In this document: one piece after another, positions 27,414 through 36,835 of the stretch | Position numbering within the stretch: the stretch's first letter is position 1 | Layout of the letters: the number at the start of each line of letters is the position of its first letter | Assembly (NCBI GenBank): GCA_050301795.1 | Contig: JBNKZU010000048.1 | Location: forward strand, 14,353-78,352 | Length of the DNA: 64,000 nucleotides | DNA from: JBNKZU01 sp050301795 | Lineage (GTDB): Bacteria; Pseudomonadota; Gammaproteobacteria; Thiohalomonadales; Thiohalomonadaceae | Direction of reading: 5' to 3' | Notes under the pieces: model-generated | What the model was told of the DNA's origin: nothing | The model's database searches: none | The model's input: only the letters and a program-made list of their open reading frames with translations | Position numbers and translations under genes: made by a program

Positions 27414-27435
27414 TGTTGAATAACAATATTCAACA
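27414..27435. promoter_or_regulatory. dyad upstream of the Na/Pi cotransporter gene
   Basis: A perfect 8-bp inverted repeat TGTTGAAT/ATTCAACA (27414-27421 with 27428-27435) encloses AACAAT. It lies about 75 bp before the start of the phosphate transporter gene and could be an operator. It does not match the PhoB box (CTGTCAT repeats) as I know it, so the regulator is unknown. Confidence 0.35.
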
Positions 27436-27509
27436 CAAATCTTTAGTATCACAATTATCATCTGTCATACTATTGTTCTATACCTATTAAGTAGTCGTTT
27501 AGGAGTAGA

Positions 27510-29336
27510 GTGTTGCATAATTCCTTTCATTTTCTCGCAAGACTAAACATCAGAATAATCCAGAATAGCGCAGAACATCTTAGAAAATATCTGCTAATAA
27601 TCCTGTTGCTTTTCTGCACATCTACTGCATTTGCAGACGATCTCCCCTCATCCTCCATCCAGTGGGGCACGATGCTAATGGGGCTTTTTGGCGGATTGGC
27701 ACTGTTCCTGTTTGGGATGGAGCAGATGGCTGATTCGCTCAAAACTGTTGCAGGTGATCGCATGAAGTCTATCTTGGCCAGACTCACCTCTAATCGCATT
27801 ATGGGTGCGGCTACAGGGGCACTGGTAACAGCTATTATTCAATCATCGTCGGTAACCACTGTTCTGGTTGTTGGTTTTATCTCTGCTGGGATTATGAGTA
27901 GCGCGCAATCAGTTGGCGTCATTATGGGTGCTAATATCGGCACGACAATAACCGCACAGATTGTTGCGTTTAAAGTCACAGAATTTGCTTTACTCTTTAT
28001 CGCCATCGGTTTTGCGATGCTCTTCTTCTCTAAAAGTGAAAAGGTCAAACACTATGGCGCAATGATCATGGGGCTTGGCCTGATCTTCTTTGGTATGGGA
28101 GTTATGAGCGAAGCAATGAAACCGTTAAGAAGCTACCAACCCTTTCTTGATCTGATGCTACAAATGGAGAGTCCATTTGTTGGTATCACCATTGCCGCAC
28201 TATTTACTGCTCTTATTCAATCCTCATCTGCGACAACAAGTATTGTAATTGTGATGGCAAGCCAAGGGTTTATCACTCTCCCCGCGGGTATCGCATTGGC
28301 AATGGGAGCCAATATTGGAACCTGTGCAACGGCTCTTCTAGCTGCCATCGGCAAACCACGCGAAGCCGTTCGTGCTGCTGCGGTTCATATCTTCTTTAAC
28401 ATTGCAGGTGTTGTACTTTGGGTGATGTTCATTCCACAAATGGCAGAATTTGTTACCTGGCTCTCCCCTTCGTATTCTGAATTGAGTGGTCTTGAAAGGC
28501 TTGGTGCTGAAACGCCCCGTCAAATCGCAAATGCTCATACCCTTTTTAATATTGCCAACACCTTTATTTTTATCGGGTTTACTACACAAATCGCCACAAT
28601 GATTCAGCGCCTTATCCCCGATACGGTGATAGAAAAGGCAGGATTGGTTGTGACATCGAGATATATCGACGATGAATTATTAGTAACACCGTCACTGGCA
28701 CTGGATCGCGTTCGACTTGAAGTGCTGCATATGGGCGAAATTGTCCAAAATATGTATGAACAGATCATGCCAGCCATTCTTAGTGGTAACAAAGAGACTT
28801 TAAACTCTATACGAATGCAGGATGATGAGGTTGATATTCTTTATGCACAGGTCATTGAATATATGGGAAAGATTAGCACCAAGTCACTTACTGAAAGCCA
28901 GACCAGAGAGTTTTTAAAACTGATGGAAGCAATTGGCGACCTTGAGAATATTGGAGATACCATTGAAACCAATCTTGTCGAACTTGGAAAGGGTCGCATT
29001 GACTCAAAGGTGGCGATTAGTGAAAAAACGCGCGATGTGATGTTCGATTTTCACAGTGTGGTACGCAAATCATTAATCAATGCAATTCAGGCAGTGGGAC
29101 AGAATAATCCTGAAGCTGCAAAGTGGGTACTTGAGCAGCAGAATGAGATCTCAACTCTGCTTAAAAACTCAACACGTCATCAAGCTGAACGACTGATTGC
29201 ACATGAGCCTAACCGAATAGCGGCTTACACTATTGAGGTCGATATTATCGATAAACTCAAACGGATCTATTCACTCTCTAAACGTATGGCTCAAAGCATC
29301 GACCCTGTTGAATCAACAGAATCACCAGGCACTTAA
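27510..29336 (+). CDS. Na/Pi cotransporter family protein with PhoU-like C-terminal domain
   Basis: The 608-residue protein is a NptA/YjbB-type inner-membrane transporter. The start is GTG 27510 (AGGAG four bases upstream; a TTG at 27513 is an alternative). Two copies of the QSSS repeat typical of the family are seen in AIIQSSSVTTVLVVG and ALIQSSSATTSIVIV, each within a membrane repeat. About ten hydrophobic segments end near residue 380. The C-terminal 200 residues are helical and PhoU-like. Phosphate is the usual substrate, taken up or exported with Na+. Confidence 0.9.
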   Translation: MLHNSFHFLARLNIRIIQNSAEHLRKYLLIILLLFCTSTAFADDLPSSSIQWGTMLMGLFGGLALFLFGMEQMADSLKTVAGDRMKSILARLTSNRIMGAATGALVTAIIQSSSVTTVLVVGFISAGIMSSAQSVGVIMGANIGTTITAQIVAFKVTEFALLFIAIGFAMLFFSKSEKVKHYGAMIMGLGLIFFGMGVMSEAMKPLRSYQPFLDLMLQMESPFVGITIAALFTALIQSSSATTSIVIVMASQGFITLPAGIALAMGANIGTCATALLAAIGKPREAVRAAAVHIFFNIAGVVLWVMFIPQMAEFVTWLSPSYSELSGLERLGAETPRQIANAHTLFNIANTFIFIGFTTQIATMIQRLIPDTVIEKAGLVVTSRYIDDELLVTPSLALDRVRLEVLHMGEIVQNMYEQIMPAILSGNKETLNSIRMQDDEVDILYAQVIEYMGKISTKSLTESQTREFLKLMEAIGDLENIGDTIETNLVELGKGRIDSKVAISEKTRDVMFDFHSVVRKSLINAIQAVGQNNPEAAKWVLEQQNEISTLLKNSTRHQAERLIAHEPNRIAAYTIEVDIIDKLKRIYSLSKRMAQSIDPVESTESPGT

Positions 29337-29431
29337 ATTTGTGAATTCTTCAAACTGGACTATATGGTTATTATAGCTTTTATAAAGAACCAATCTCTCG
29401 AACCGTCAGATAACTAGGGATAAGAGACGTT

Positions 29432-29695
29432 ATGGGCCTTAAAAAAATTATTAAAAAGTTAAAAGAGCAGTTTGAGCTGGCACAGAATGATCAACCCATT
29501 TCATGTGAAGAGATTGACCGACTGCTTCGTAAACTGAAACATAAAGAGAAAAAGATAAAAGATGAGATTGAAGAGATCAAAGATGCTGAGGAGCTTTCAA
29601 AAATTGAACTGGATCTAAAGGTTGTAAAACTACAGTTAAAAAAAGGCTTCAAACTACGTAAAGAGTTAAAGCATTCAGAGAAGTGTACTCAGTAA
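29432..29695 (+). CDS. small charged helical protein, unknown
   Basis: I do not recognise this 87-residue protein. It is almost all Lys, Glu, Leu and Ile and should form a coiled coil (residues 20-80, e.g. LLRKLKHKEKKIKDEIEEI). It has no signal peptide and no membrane segment, and the two cysteines (C25, C85) are far apart. It is separate from the transporter gene (95 bp gap) and faces clpB, with a terminator hairpin between. Strong codon regularity and a clean start make it likely real. Confidence 0.6.
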   Translation: MGLKKIIKKLKEQFELAQNDQPISCEEIDRLLRKLKHKEKKIKDEIEEIKDAEELSKIELDLKVVKLQLKKGFKLRKELKHSEKCTQ

Positions 29696-29724
29696 AAAGC
29701 CCTGAACATCAGGTAAATGTTCAG
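29694..29724 (-). terminator. intrinsic terminator of clpB
   Basis: The stem CTGAACAT/ATGTTCAG (29702-29709 with 29717-29724), loop CAGGTAA, is followed in the minus-strand transcript by GGGC and then a run of five T. It lies 27 bp past the clpB stop. It does not give a T-run for the rightward gene. Confidence 0.65.
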
Positions 29725-29750
29725 AGCCACACCAACCAGCAATCGTCGTG

Positions 29751-32339
29751 TTACCGATAAAGGTAATGTCCATCCTGATAATCAACAGTAATCGTGTCGC
29801 CTGGACCAAATCGACCTGAGAGAAGCTCCTGCGCCAAGTCATTTTCAAGGGAGTGCTGAATCACTCTCTTTAGTGGACGTGCTCCATATACCGGATCAAA
29901 ACCCGCCATCGCAAGAGCATTAAGCGCTTCATCACTCACCTTCAGTTGGATATCTCTATCCGCCAGACGTCGTTTCAGGATCTCGATCTGTATCTTTGCG
30001 ATAGCATGGATCTGCTCTCTCGCCAGTGGATGGAATACCACGACCTCATCCACACGGTTAATAAATTCAGGTCTAAAATGGTGCCCGACCACATCCATTA
30101 CTGCACCACGCATCTCATTGTATTTCTCATCGTCCATCTGAGGCTGTTCTCCAACCATCTCCTGAATGATCTGAGAGCCAAGATTAGATGTCATCACAAT
30201 CACACTATTTCTAAAATCTACAGTTCGTCCTTGCCCGTCTGTCAGACGGCCATCATCCAGTACCTGTAACAGTATATTGAAAACATCTGCATGGGCTTTT
30301 TCGACCTCATCAAGCAGAATCACCGAATAGGGTTTACGTCGTACTGCCTCTGTCAGATAGCCCCCCTCTTCATAGCCAACATATCCAGGAGGCGCACCGA
30401 CAAGTCGCGCAACGGAATGTTTTTCCATAAACTCAGACATATCGATACGAACCATCGCCTCTTCTGTATCGAACAGATACATCGCCAATGATTTACACAA
30501 CTCTGTTTTACCAACGCCTGTCGGCCCCAGGAACAGGAATGAACCATTGGGTCGATTCGGATCGGAAAGACCAGCACGAGAGCGTCTGATAGCGTTTGAG
30601 ACCGCATTGACCGCTTCATCCTGTCCAATTACTCGGTGATGAAGTGCATCTTCCATACGCAGCAGTTTCTCTCGTTCGCCTTCAAGCATCTTTGAGACGG
30701 GAATCCCTGTCCACTTCGAGACCACTTCTGCGATCTCCTCATCTGTGACCCGGTTACGCAACAGTTGCGTTTCAATCGGAGCAGTCTCATCTGCTACCGA
30801 TAGCTGCTTCTCCAACTCGGGAATACGTCCATATTGAATCTCTGACATTCGAGCCAGATCTCCGGCACGTCGTGCTGTTTCCAGTTCGACACGTGCTCGA
30901 TCCAGCTCTTCTTTAATATGCTGTGTACCCTGTAGTGCAGCCTTCTCCGATTTCCAGATCTCTTCAAAGTCGGCATACTCCTTTTCCAAACGACGGATCT
31001 GATCCTCAAGGTCGCTTAAACGCTTTTTCGAGGCCGCATCTGACTCTTTTGATAGCGCCTCACGTTCAATCTTGAGCTGAATCAGACGTCGATCAAGACG
31101 ATCCATATCCTCCGGCATGGAGTCGATCTCCATACGGATTCGGGACGCAGCCTCGTCAACCAAATCAATCGCTTTATCAGGAAGCTGTCTGTCGCTGATA
31201 TATCGGTGTGACAGCATTGCCGCGGCAACGATAGCGGGATCGGTAATCTCAACACCATGATGGAGCTCATAGCGCTCTTTTAAGCCGCGCAGAATGGCAA
31301 TCGTATCCTCAACTGTCGGTTCGTCAATCAGAACCTTCTGGAATCGACGTTCAAGAGCGGCATCTTTCTCTATATATTTGCGGTACTCATCCAGCGTTGT
31401 CGCCCCAATGCAATGTAACTCACCTCTAGCCAGAGCTGGTTTAAGCATATTACCCGCGTCCATTGATCCTTCAGCTTTGCCGGCACCAACCACGGTATGG
31501 ATTTCATCAATAAAGAGGATGATCTGCCCCTCCTGACGAGCCAGATCGTTGAGTACAGCCTTGAGACGCTCCTCAAACTCACCCCGAAACTTTGCACCCG
31601 CAATCAACGCACCCATATCCAGCGACAACAACCGCTTATTCTTCAACCCTTCAGGCACCTCACCATTGATGATGCGCTGTGCTAAACCTTCAGCGATGGC
31701 TGTTTTCCCAACACCTGGCTCACCGATCAGTACCGGATTATTTTTAGTACGGCGTTGTAATACCTGAATCGAGCGTCGAATCTCATCATCACGTCCAATC
31801 ACCGGATCAAGCTTGCCCTGCTCTGCTCGTTCGGTCAGATCGATGGTGTACTTCTCTAGCGCTTTACGTTGCTCTTCTGCGTTTGGATCATTTACACCTT
31901 GATCGCCACGCATTGCGTCAATCGCCTTTTCGATAGCCTTCTTATCGACACCAACCTGTTTAAGGAGATCCTGAAGTGGATTACGCTCATCTATCGCAGC
32001 TAACAGGAACAGCTCACTTGAGATGTATTGATCATTACGTTTTTGGGCAAGCTTGTCGGTAACATTCAGCAGTCGCCCACTATCGTTGGAGATATGGATA
32101 TCGCCACCACTGCCTTCAACCGAGGGAAGTCGTTCGAGCATTCCGCCAAGTTGAGCACGAAGCTGGTTGACGTTTGCACCCGCTTGCATCAAAAGATGAC
32201 GTACAGAGCCGCCCTCCTGATCCAGCAACGCTGTCAGGATATGCACCGGCTCAATAAATTGATGATCACGACCGACGGCTAATGATTGCGCGTCTGCCAG
32301 AGCCATTTGAAACTTGGTTGTGAGTTTATCCATTCGCAT
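29751..32339 (-). CDS. clpB: ClpB disaggregase
   Basis: ClpB is a cytoplasmic Hsp100 hexamer that works with DnaK to pull apart protein aggregates. The 862-residue protein has an N-terminal Clp repeat (about 1-150), a first AAA+ module with GEPGVGKTAIAEG (about 205), a middle coiled-coil propeller domain (about 410-530) that marks ClpB rather than ClpA, and a second AAA+ module with GPTGVGKTELCK (about 608) and VILLDEVEKAH. No ClpP-binding loop is expected. The first ATG (32339) has AGAGGG upstream. A heat-shock-like promoter lies about 40 bp before it. Confidence 0.97.
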   Translation of the reverse strand: MRMDKLTTKFQMALADAQSLAVGRDHQFIEPVHILTALLDQEGGSVRHLLMQAGANVNQLRAQLGGMLERLPSVEGSGGDIHISNDSGRLLNVTDKLAQKRNDQYISSELFLLAAIDERNPLQDLLKQVGVDKKAIEKAIDAMRGDQGVNDPNAEEQRKALEKYTIDLTERAEQGKLDPVIGRDDEIRRSIQVLQRRTKNNPVLIGEPGVGKTAIAEGLAQRIINGEVPEGLKNKRLLSLDMGALIAGAKFRGEFEERLKAVLNDLARQEGQIILFIDEIHTVVGAGKAEGSMDAGNMLKPALARGELHCIGATTLDEYRKYIEKDAALERRFQKVLIDEPTVEDTIAILRGLKERYELHHGVEITDPAIVAAAMLSHRYISDRQLPDKAIDLVDEAASRIRMEIDSMPEDMDRLDRRLIQLKIEREALSKESDAASKKRLSDLEDQIRRLEKEYADFEEIWKSEKAALQGTQHIKEELDRARVELETARRAGDLARMSEIQYGRIPELEKQLSVADETAPIETQLLRNRVTDEEIAEVVSKWTGIPVSKMLEGEREKLLRMEDALHHRVIGQDEAVNAVSNAIRRSRAGLSDPNRPNGSFLFLGPTGVGKTELCKSLAMYLFDTEEAMVRIDMSEFMEKHSVARLVGAPPGYVGYEEGGYLTEAVRRKPYSVILLDEVEKAHADVFNILLQVLDDGRLTDGQGRTVDFRNSVIVMTSNLGSQIIQEMVGEQPQMDDEKYNEMRGAVMDVVGHHFRPEFINRVDEVVVFHPLAREQIHAIAKIQIEILKRRLADRDIQLKVSDEALNALAMAGFDPVYGARPLKRVIQHSLENDLAQELLSGRFGPGDTITVDYQDGHYLYR

Positions 32340-32378
32340 GGGACTGCCCTCTAAACGACTAATTACTTGTTACACGCT

Positions 32379-32407
32379 AAATAAGGGATCGCTGATAATA
32401 TTCAATA
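32379..32407 (-). promoter_or_regulatory. possible sigma-32 heat-shock promoter of clpB
   Basis: On the minus strand, ATTGAAT (around 32406-32400) is followed after a 12-nt spacer by CCCTTATTT (32387-32379). This is close to the sigma-32 pattern CTTGAAA ... CCCCATNT. It lies about 40 bp upstream of the clpB start, and clpB is a classic heat-shock gene. The match is imperfect, so this is a prediction. Confidence 0.45.
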
Positions 32408-32418
32408 GCGAGAGCGGG

Positions 32419-33108
32419 TTAACTCTGAGGGTATTCAATATATTCTTGAATCGATTTGAGACACTGAGATTTAATTGCGGTGGTATCACACTTAATTGGC
32501 GCCGCACTATGAATAACCGCATGACTACGCATTAGAACAGACATAATCACTTGATTCTTACCCCGTATACCATCAATGCGCGCCGGAATAACATCACATC
32601 CGGCCAACTTTGCTAAATGTGCAGCACCGGCCTTTAACGGTTTGGAGGGCTCGTGATCAAGACGAATCTTTCCATGCGGAAATAGTGCTACGACCTCTCC
32701 CTGCTGCAACACCTTTAGTGCATGACGAAAGGCTCGCTCTGGACGCTCTTTGCGATTCACAGGAATACAACCCACTGCTTTAAATAGCCATGTTAAGCCA
32801 AATCGGTTGTACTCCTCTTCTGCAATCAGAAATCGAAGTGGACGTGGACTCGCCGCGATCAGCAAGATTGGATCCAGTCCTGAGTGATGATTTGAAACCA
32901 GAACCGCAGCACCCTCTTTGGGGAGTGAGGAGATCTCACCCTGCAAACGATGATACTTACAACAGAAAACCCGGTTTAACCCATTAAGGCGATTAAGCCA
33001 TGTCCCACCCCAGTCGGCTAATCCCTGTTTTTCAAGCCAATGAAGTAGATAATAGCCGCCAATCAATAACAGAATCGAAGCGATGATCACTGTAATGGAT
33101 AATTCCAC
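32419..33108 (-). CDS. 1-acyl-glycerol-3-phosphate acyltransferase (PlsC-like)
   Basis: This 229-residue membrane-associated acyltransferase has an N-terminal hydrophobic segment (residues 3-21) and the HxxxxD motif in VSNHHSGLDPIL (about 73-85). The second family motif appears as LFPHGKIRLD, where many members have FPEG, so it differs from canonical PlsC. The start is GTG at 33108, with GGG seven bases upstream. Phospholipid or lysophospholipid acylation is likely; the acceptor is unknown. It may be cotranscribed with def (12 bp gap). Confidence 0.82.
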   Translation of the reverse strand: MELSITVIIASILLLIGGYYLLHWLEKQGLADWGGTWLNRLNGLNRVFCCKYHRLQGEISSLPKEGAAVLVSNHHSGLDPILLIAASPRPLRFLIAEEEYNRFGLTWLFKAVGCIPVNRKERPERAFRHALKVLQQGEVVALFPHGKIRLDHEPSKPLKAGAAHLAKLAGCDVIPARIDGIRGKNQVIMSVLMRSHAVIHSAAPIKCDTTAIKSQCLKSIQEYIEYPQS

Positions 33109-33120
33109 ACGTCACCCTTA

Positions 33121-33633
33121 CTACTGATAAACCTTGCGTTTAAACAGATCCTTTTTACGACTGACAAGCCGATCAAGGAATAACATGCCATCAAGATGAT
33201 CAAGCTCATGCTGCACCGCACGTGCCTCAAAGCCTTCACACTGATAGACAATCTCTTTTCCTTTGAGGTTACGCGCCCGGACATTGATTCGCTCTGCCCG
33301 AATCACATTACCTGTGTAGTCAGGTACTGACATACACCCTTCACGCCCAACCACCATTCCATCCCACTTGGTGATCACTGGATTGATTAAAATCATCATG
33401 CCATTGTTGGGGAGTGGCTTCTCCGGTTTATCCAGTGGTGACACATCGACAATAGCGATACGTTGCAATCTATCGACCTGGGTTGCAGCAAGTCCGACAC
33501 CACCAGGCTCTGAACGCATTGTCTGTTCAAGATCTGACACAAATTGTCGCAACTCATCATCAAAAAGCGTCACCTCTTCGGCTTCACGCTTGAGGCGCTC
33601 ATCGGGATAGCGCAATATCTCCAGCACTGCCAT
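33121..33633 (-). CDS. def: peptide deformylase
   Basis: This enzyme removes the formyl group from N-terminal fMet with a bound Fe or Zn. The three motifs are intact in 170 residues: GVGLAATQ (motif 1), EGCMSVP (motif 2, metal Cys) and VQHELDHLDGMLFLDRL (motif 3, HExxH). It is not followed by fmt in this window. The gene sits 4 bp after the GcvR-like gene and before the acyltransferase. Confidence 0.93.
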   Translation of the reverse strand: MAVLEILRYPDERLKREAEEVTLFDDELRQFVSDLEQTMRSEPGGVGLAATQVDRLQRIAIVDVSPLDKPEKPLPNNGMMILINPVITKWDGMVVGREGCMSVPDYTGNVIRAERINVRARNLKGKEIVYQCEGFEARAVQHELDHLDGMLFLDRLVSRKKDLFKRKVYQ

Positions 33634-33637
33634 CAGC

Positions 33638-34156
33638 TCATCCGATCATGGTTTCAATTTCGGAGATCTTTACCTCAATCTCATCATCAATCGAATCAAT
33701 TGTTTGGCGAAGCGCGTCGATGCCTTTTGTGGCTTCTCCCTCAATCTGCATGATATAGAGAGGTTTATCAGGATCACCGGCAACAATTGTTTGCATATCC
33801 AGAATATGTAATCCTGCTTCGGCTAACGCTGTGGTTACGGTTGCAACAATACCGGCTTTATCTGCACCGTAGACCGAAAGCTCAACATCAGGACGATGAT
33901 GATCGTGAAGCGCTGCATTCATTTGATCGAGATGCATACGAAGTGACAACTCCTGAGCCACCGGCGCAACAACTGACTCCAAACCCTCTACTTCCTTTTC
34001 ACTCTGCACCATCATCATTACCGTGAAATTACCGCCTAAACGGATCATCGATGTTTCACCAAGGTTGCCGCCAGCGTTATAGATAGCGCTGCTTACCTTT
34101 GCAACAATTCCTTTTCTATCTTCGCCAACCAGTGTCAGCATGTACCACTGTTTCAT
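33638..34156 (-). CDS. GcvR-like double ACT-domain regulator
   Basis: The 172-residue protein consists of two ACT domains: residues about 4-80 (YMLTLVGEDRKGIVAKVSSAIYNAGGNL) and about 92-165 (LSVYGADKAGIVATVTTALAEAGLHILD). It looks like the glycine-cleavage repressor accessory GcvR, which senses glycine. No gcv genes are near, so its target is unknown. It lies between the ZIP transporter and def genes. Confidence 0.82.
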   Translation of the reverse strand: MKQWYMLTLVGEDRKGIVAKVSSAIYNAGGNLGETSMIRLGGNFTVMMMVQSEKEVEGLESVVAPVAQELSLRMHLDQMNAALHDHHRPDVELSVYGADKAGIVATVTTALAEAGLHILDMQTIVAGDPDKPLYIMQIEGEATKGIDALRQTIDSIDDEIEVKISEIETMIG

Positions 34157-34171
34157 ATAGATACCCTTTGG

Positions 34172-34942
34172 TTAATGAACCGCCTCATGAGCAAAGAAAA
34201 TAACCATTACTCCAAGCCCGATAAGCAGAACTTGAAGTGCTGTCTCTTTTGGATGAGGTTTTTGATGAAGCCCCGGAATAAGATCAGCCACCGCAATATA
34301 GATGAAGCTTGATGCCGTAACCGCAAGTATGTAAGGGATAATATCGTCCAGACCGGTAAGGCTGTAATAGGCAAGTAAACCACCAACCACTGTTGCCAGA
34401 CTTGAGATAACATTAAGTGTAAAGGCCTTTAAGCGGCTATAACCACTGTGAAGAAGTACGGCAAAATCTCCAAGCTCTTGCGGAATCTCATGCGCTGCTA
34501 CTGCTAATGCTGTAACCATCCCTAAATGTTCGTCTGTAAGAAAAGCGGCACCAATCAATACGCCGTCAACAAAATTATGTAAGCCATCACCGATCAGAAT
34601 CAGACTGCCTGCGGTACTATGTTTATGTGGGTGAGTATGGAGATCACAATCGTGAGAGTGACAATGACGCCATATCACCAATTTTTCGAGAATAAAAAAG
34701 AGCAGTAGACCGATGAGTACAGCCATGAAGATCTCATGCGGATCGCTATGATGCTCAAGCATGGCATGAGGTAGCAATGCCAAAAATGCAGCCCCTAAAA
34801 GTGCGCCAATCGCAAAACTGACCAAATGAGGTAGTGTTCGCTCCTGCCAATGTCCGGGAACAATAAGATAAAGGCTTGCGGCCAGGACGCTTAAAACACC
34901 ACCAAGCATTGTAAAGATGACAATCATCGCCAGCAGTGACAT
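34172..34942 (-). CDS. ZIP-family metal transporter
   Basis: This 256-residue ZIP transporter (zinc or iron uptake, inner membrane) has about eight hydrophobic segments. The family motifs GDGLHNFVDGVLIG and AAHEIPQELGDFAVLLHSG provide the binuclear metal-binding residues (H, N, D and H, E, E). A histidine-rich cytoplasmic loop (HCHSHDCDLHTHPHKHS) lies between segments 3 and 4. It is the first gene of a minus-strand group with the GcvR-like and def genes. Confidence 0.9.
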   Translation of the reverse strand: MSLLAMIVIFTMLGGVLSVLAASLYLIVPGHWQERTLPHLVSFAIGALLGAAFLALLPHAMLEHHSDPHEIFMAVLIGLLLFFILEKLVIWRHCHSHDCDLHTHPHKHSTAGSLILIGDGLHNFVDGVLIGAAFLTDEHLGMVTALAVAAHEIPQELGDFAVLLHSGYSRLKAFTLNVISSLATVVGGLLAYYSLTGLDDIIPYILAVTASSFIYIAVADLIPGLHQKPHPKETALQVLLIGLGVMVIFFAHEAVH

Positions 34943-35025
34943 AGTTTCTCCTGAGTTAATCTATCGTTAGTGATGGCTGAATCAGCCACGCATCATATCG
35001 CAACACAATGCACATACAAGTGAAA

Positions 35026-35763
35026 TCAACCATCGATCCAGATTAGCGATGCCATACGTCCACAGATACCATCACGACGATAGGAGTAGAAGCGTTGATC
35101 GTCACTGTAGGTGCAAAGATCACCCCCATAGATAGATTCAACGCCGATTGATTCAAGCCTAATTCGTGCAAGCTGATAGATATCTGCAAACCACTTATCC
35201 GCATTTTGTCTTGAAGGGGTAAATGCGTCCCTGGTTTGTGAATGCAACTTCACAAAACTCGTATACACCTCTTCACCAACCTCAAACGCATTGGCTCCAA
35301 TCGCTGCCCCCATCCAAACCAGTAAATCAGACGGGGTGGTATTAAATCGGGCGATTGCTGACTCGACAACCCCATCAACCAACCCCCGCCACCCGGCATG
35401 AACAGCTGCAACTTCATCTCCTGCCCGATTGGTGATCAGCAGTGGCAAGCAATCTGCGGTTAACACTGCACAAACCCGGTTCAATTCGGACGTATATGAG
35501 GCATCGCCCTCATGCCTTGTGCTCGTTGCATCAATCGTCACGACGTTATGGCTATGGGTCTGCTTTAGCCAGTATGGTTCAGATGGTAGTGAGAGCGCCT
35601 CTTGCAAAAGTGCCCGATTATGACTAACAGCACTTGAATCATCCCCAACATGATCGCCAAGATTCAGGCTGCTGAATGGTGGTTGGCTGACTCCGCCAAT
35701 ACGGGTTGTCATATATGCCCGAATGTTTGCCGGTGCCGGCCATTGCGGTTCAATGGTAATCAA
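35026..35763 (-). CDS. yfiH: PgeF/YfiH-family protein (laccase domain)
   Basis: The 245-residue protein contains the family Zn/Cu-binding segments: KQTHSHNVVTI (about 72-83), VLTADCLPLLI and VAAVHAGWRGLVDGVVE, with the His, Cys and His ligands. The family is now known as a purine nucleoside phosphorylase and peptidoglycan editing factor (PgeF). It overlaps the end of rluD by 14 bp, the usual gammaproteobacterial pair. Confidence 0.93.
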   Translation of the reverse strand: MITIEPQWPAPANIRAYMTTRIGGVSQPPFSSLNLGDHVGDDSSAVSHNRALLQEALSLPSEPYWLKQTHSHNVVTIDATSTRHEGDASYTSELNRVCAVLTADCLPLLITNRAGDEVAAVHAGWRGLVDGVVESAIARFNTTPSDLLVWMGAAIGANAFEVGEEVYTSFVKLHSQTRDAFTPSRQNADKWFADIYQLARIRLESIGVESIYGGDLCTYSDDQRFYSYRRDGICGRMASLIWIDG

Positions 35764-36721
35764 GATCTACCTCATGTTCTTTCATATCCTGCTCCAGAGC
35801 ATCAACCAACTGAACCATATCGTCAGGTAGAGGAGATTCCCACTCCATATACTCGCCACTTATTGGATGGATGATTCCGAGCTTACGCGCATGCAGTGCT
35901 TGACGCTTAAAGCCGCGGATAATATCGGTCAACATTGGTGAAGCACCCTTGGGGAGGCGTAGACGTCCTCCATAAACCGGATCACCAATGATCGGATAGT
36001 TGATAAAACTCATATGCACCCGGATTTGATGTGTACGTCCAGTTTCGAGCTTTACCTTAATCCGGGTGTGCGATCGATAGCGTTCAAGCACTCGATAGTG
36101 GGTGATAGCCGTTTTTCCAGTCGGATGGACAGACATTCGTTTTCTATCGACAGGGTGTCGTGAGATCGGCTCATCCACCTTACCCCCACCGGTCATTACC
36201 CCCGTTACAATCGCTTCATACTCCCGATTTACACTTCGCTCTTGTAGTTGCTTTACCAGATGATTCTGAGCTTCTAGTGTTTTGGCAACCATCAAGATAC
36301 CACTCGTGTTTTTGTCCAGGCGGTGCACAATCCCTGCTCTTGGCACATTGGCCAATTCGGGACAGTGGTAGAGCAACCCATTAAGCATGGTGCCATTGGG
36401 ATTCCCAGCGGCGGGGTGAACCACCAATCCTGCGGGTTTATTGATTACGATTAGGGCATCATCCTCATAGCAGATCTCAAGCGACACCTTCTCTGGCTGA
36501 CTCTTAACCTGCTCCTCAATAACCACCTCAAGTGCGACACTTTGCCCCTCAAAGCACTTTTCTCTGGGACTACTACAGATCTCACCATTAACGGTAGCGT
36601 GTCCCTCTTTAATCCATTTTTGATGTCTGGAGCGGGAGTATTCAGGAAAAAGCGCTGCCAGGATCTGATCTAGGCGTTGACCGCTTAATTCAATGGGAAC
36701 CTTCTCTTCTAAATGTATCAC
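35750..36721 (-). CDS. rluD: 23S rRNA pseudouridine synthase RluD
   Basis: RluD makes pseudouridines at positions 1911, 1915 and 1917 of helix 69 in the large ribosomal subunit. The 323-residue protein has an N-terminal S4 RNA-binding domain (LDQILAALFPEYSRSRHQKWIKEGHATVNG) and the catalytic motif GIVHRLDKNTSGILMVAKT, with the active Asp. The LETGRTHQIRVHM block also fits. It is divergent from bamD, as in most Gammaproteobacteria. Confidence 0.96.
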   Translation of the reverse strand: MIHLEEKVPIELSGQRLDQILAALFPEYSRSRHQKWIKEGHATVNGEICSSPREKCFEGQSVALEVVIEEQVKSQPEKVSLEICYEDDALIVINKPAGLVVHPAAGNPNGTMLNGLLYHCPELANVPRAGIVHRLDKNTSGILMVAKTLEAQNHLVKQLQERSVNREYEAIVTGVMTGGGKVDEPISRHPVDRKRMSVHPTGKTAITHYRVLERYRSHTRIKVKLETGRTHQIRVHMSFINYPIIGDPVYGGRLRLPKGASPMLTDIIRGFKRQALHARKLGIIHPISGEYMEWESPLPDDMVQLVDALEQDMKEHEVDLDYH

Positions 36722-36835
36722 TTTATTGAACTTTTCCTGTTTAAAAAATCTAATTCGATGTAATCGATTTATTCACTCTACATGCACAGGTATACTCTGC
36801 ACTGTAATCATAAAATAACGGTCATTATAAACTTC

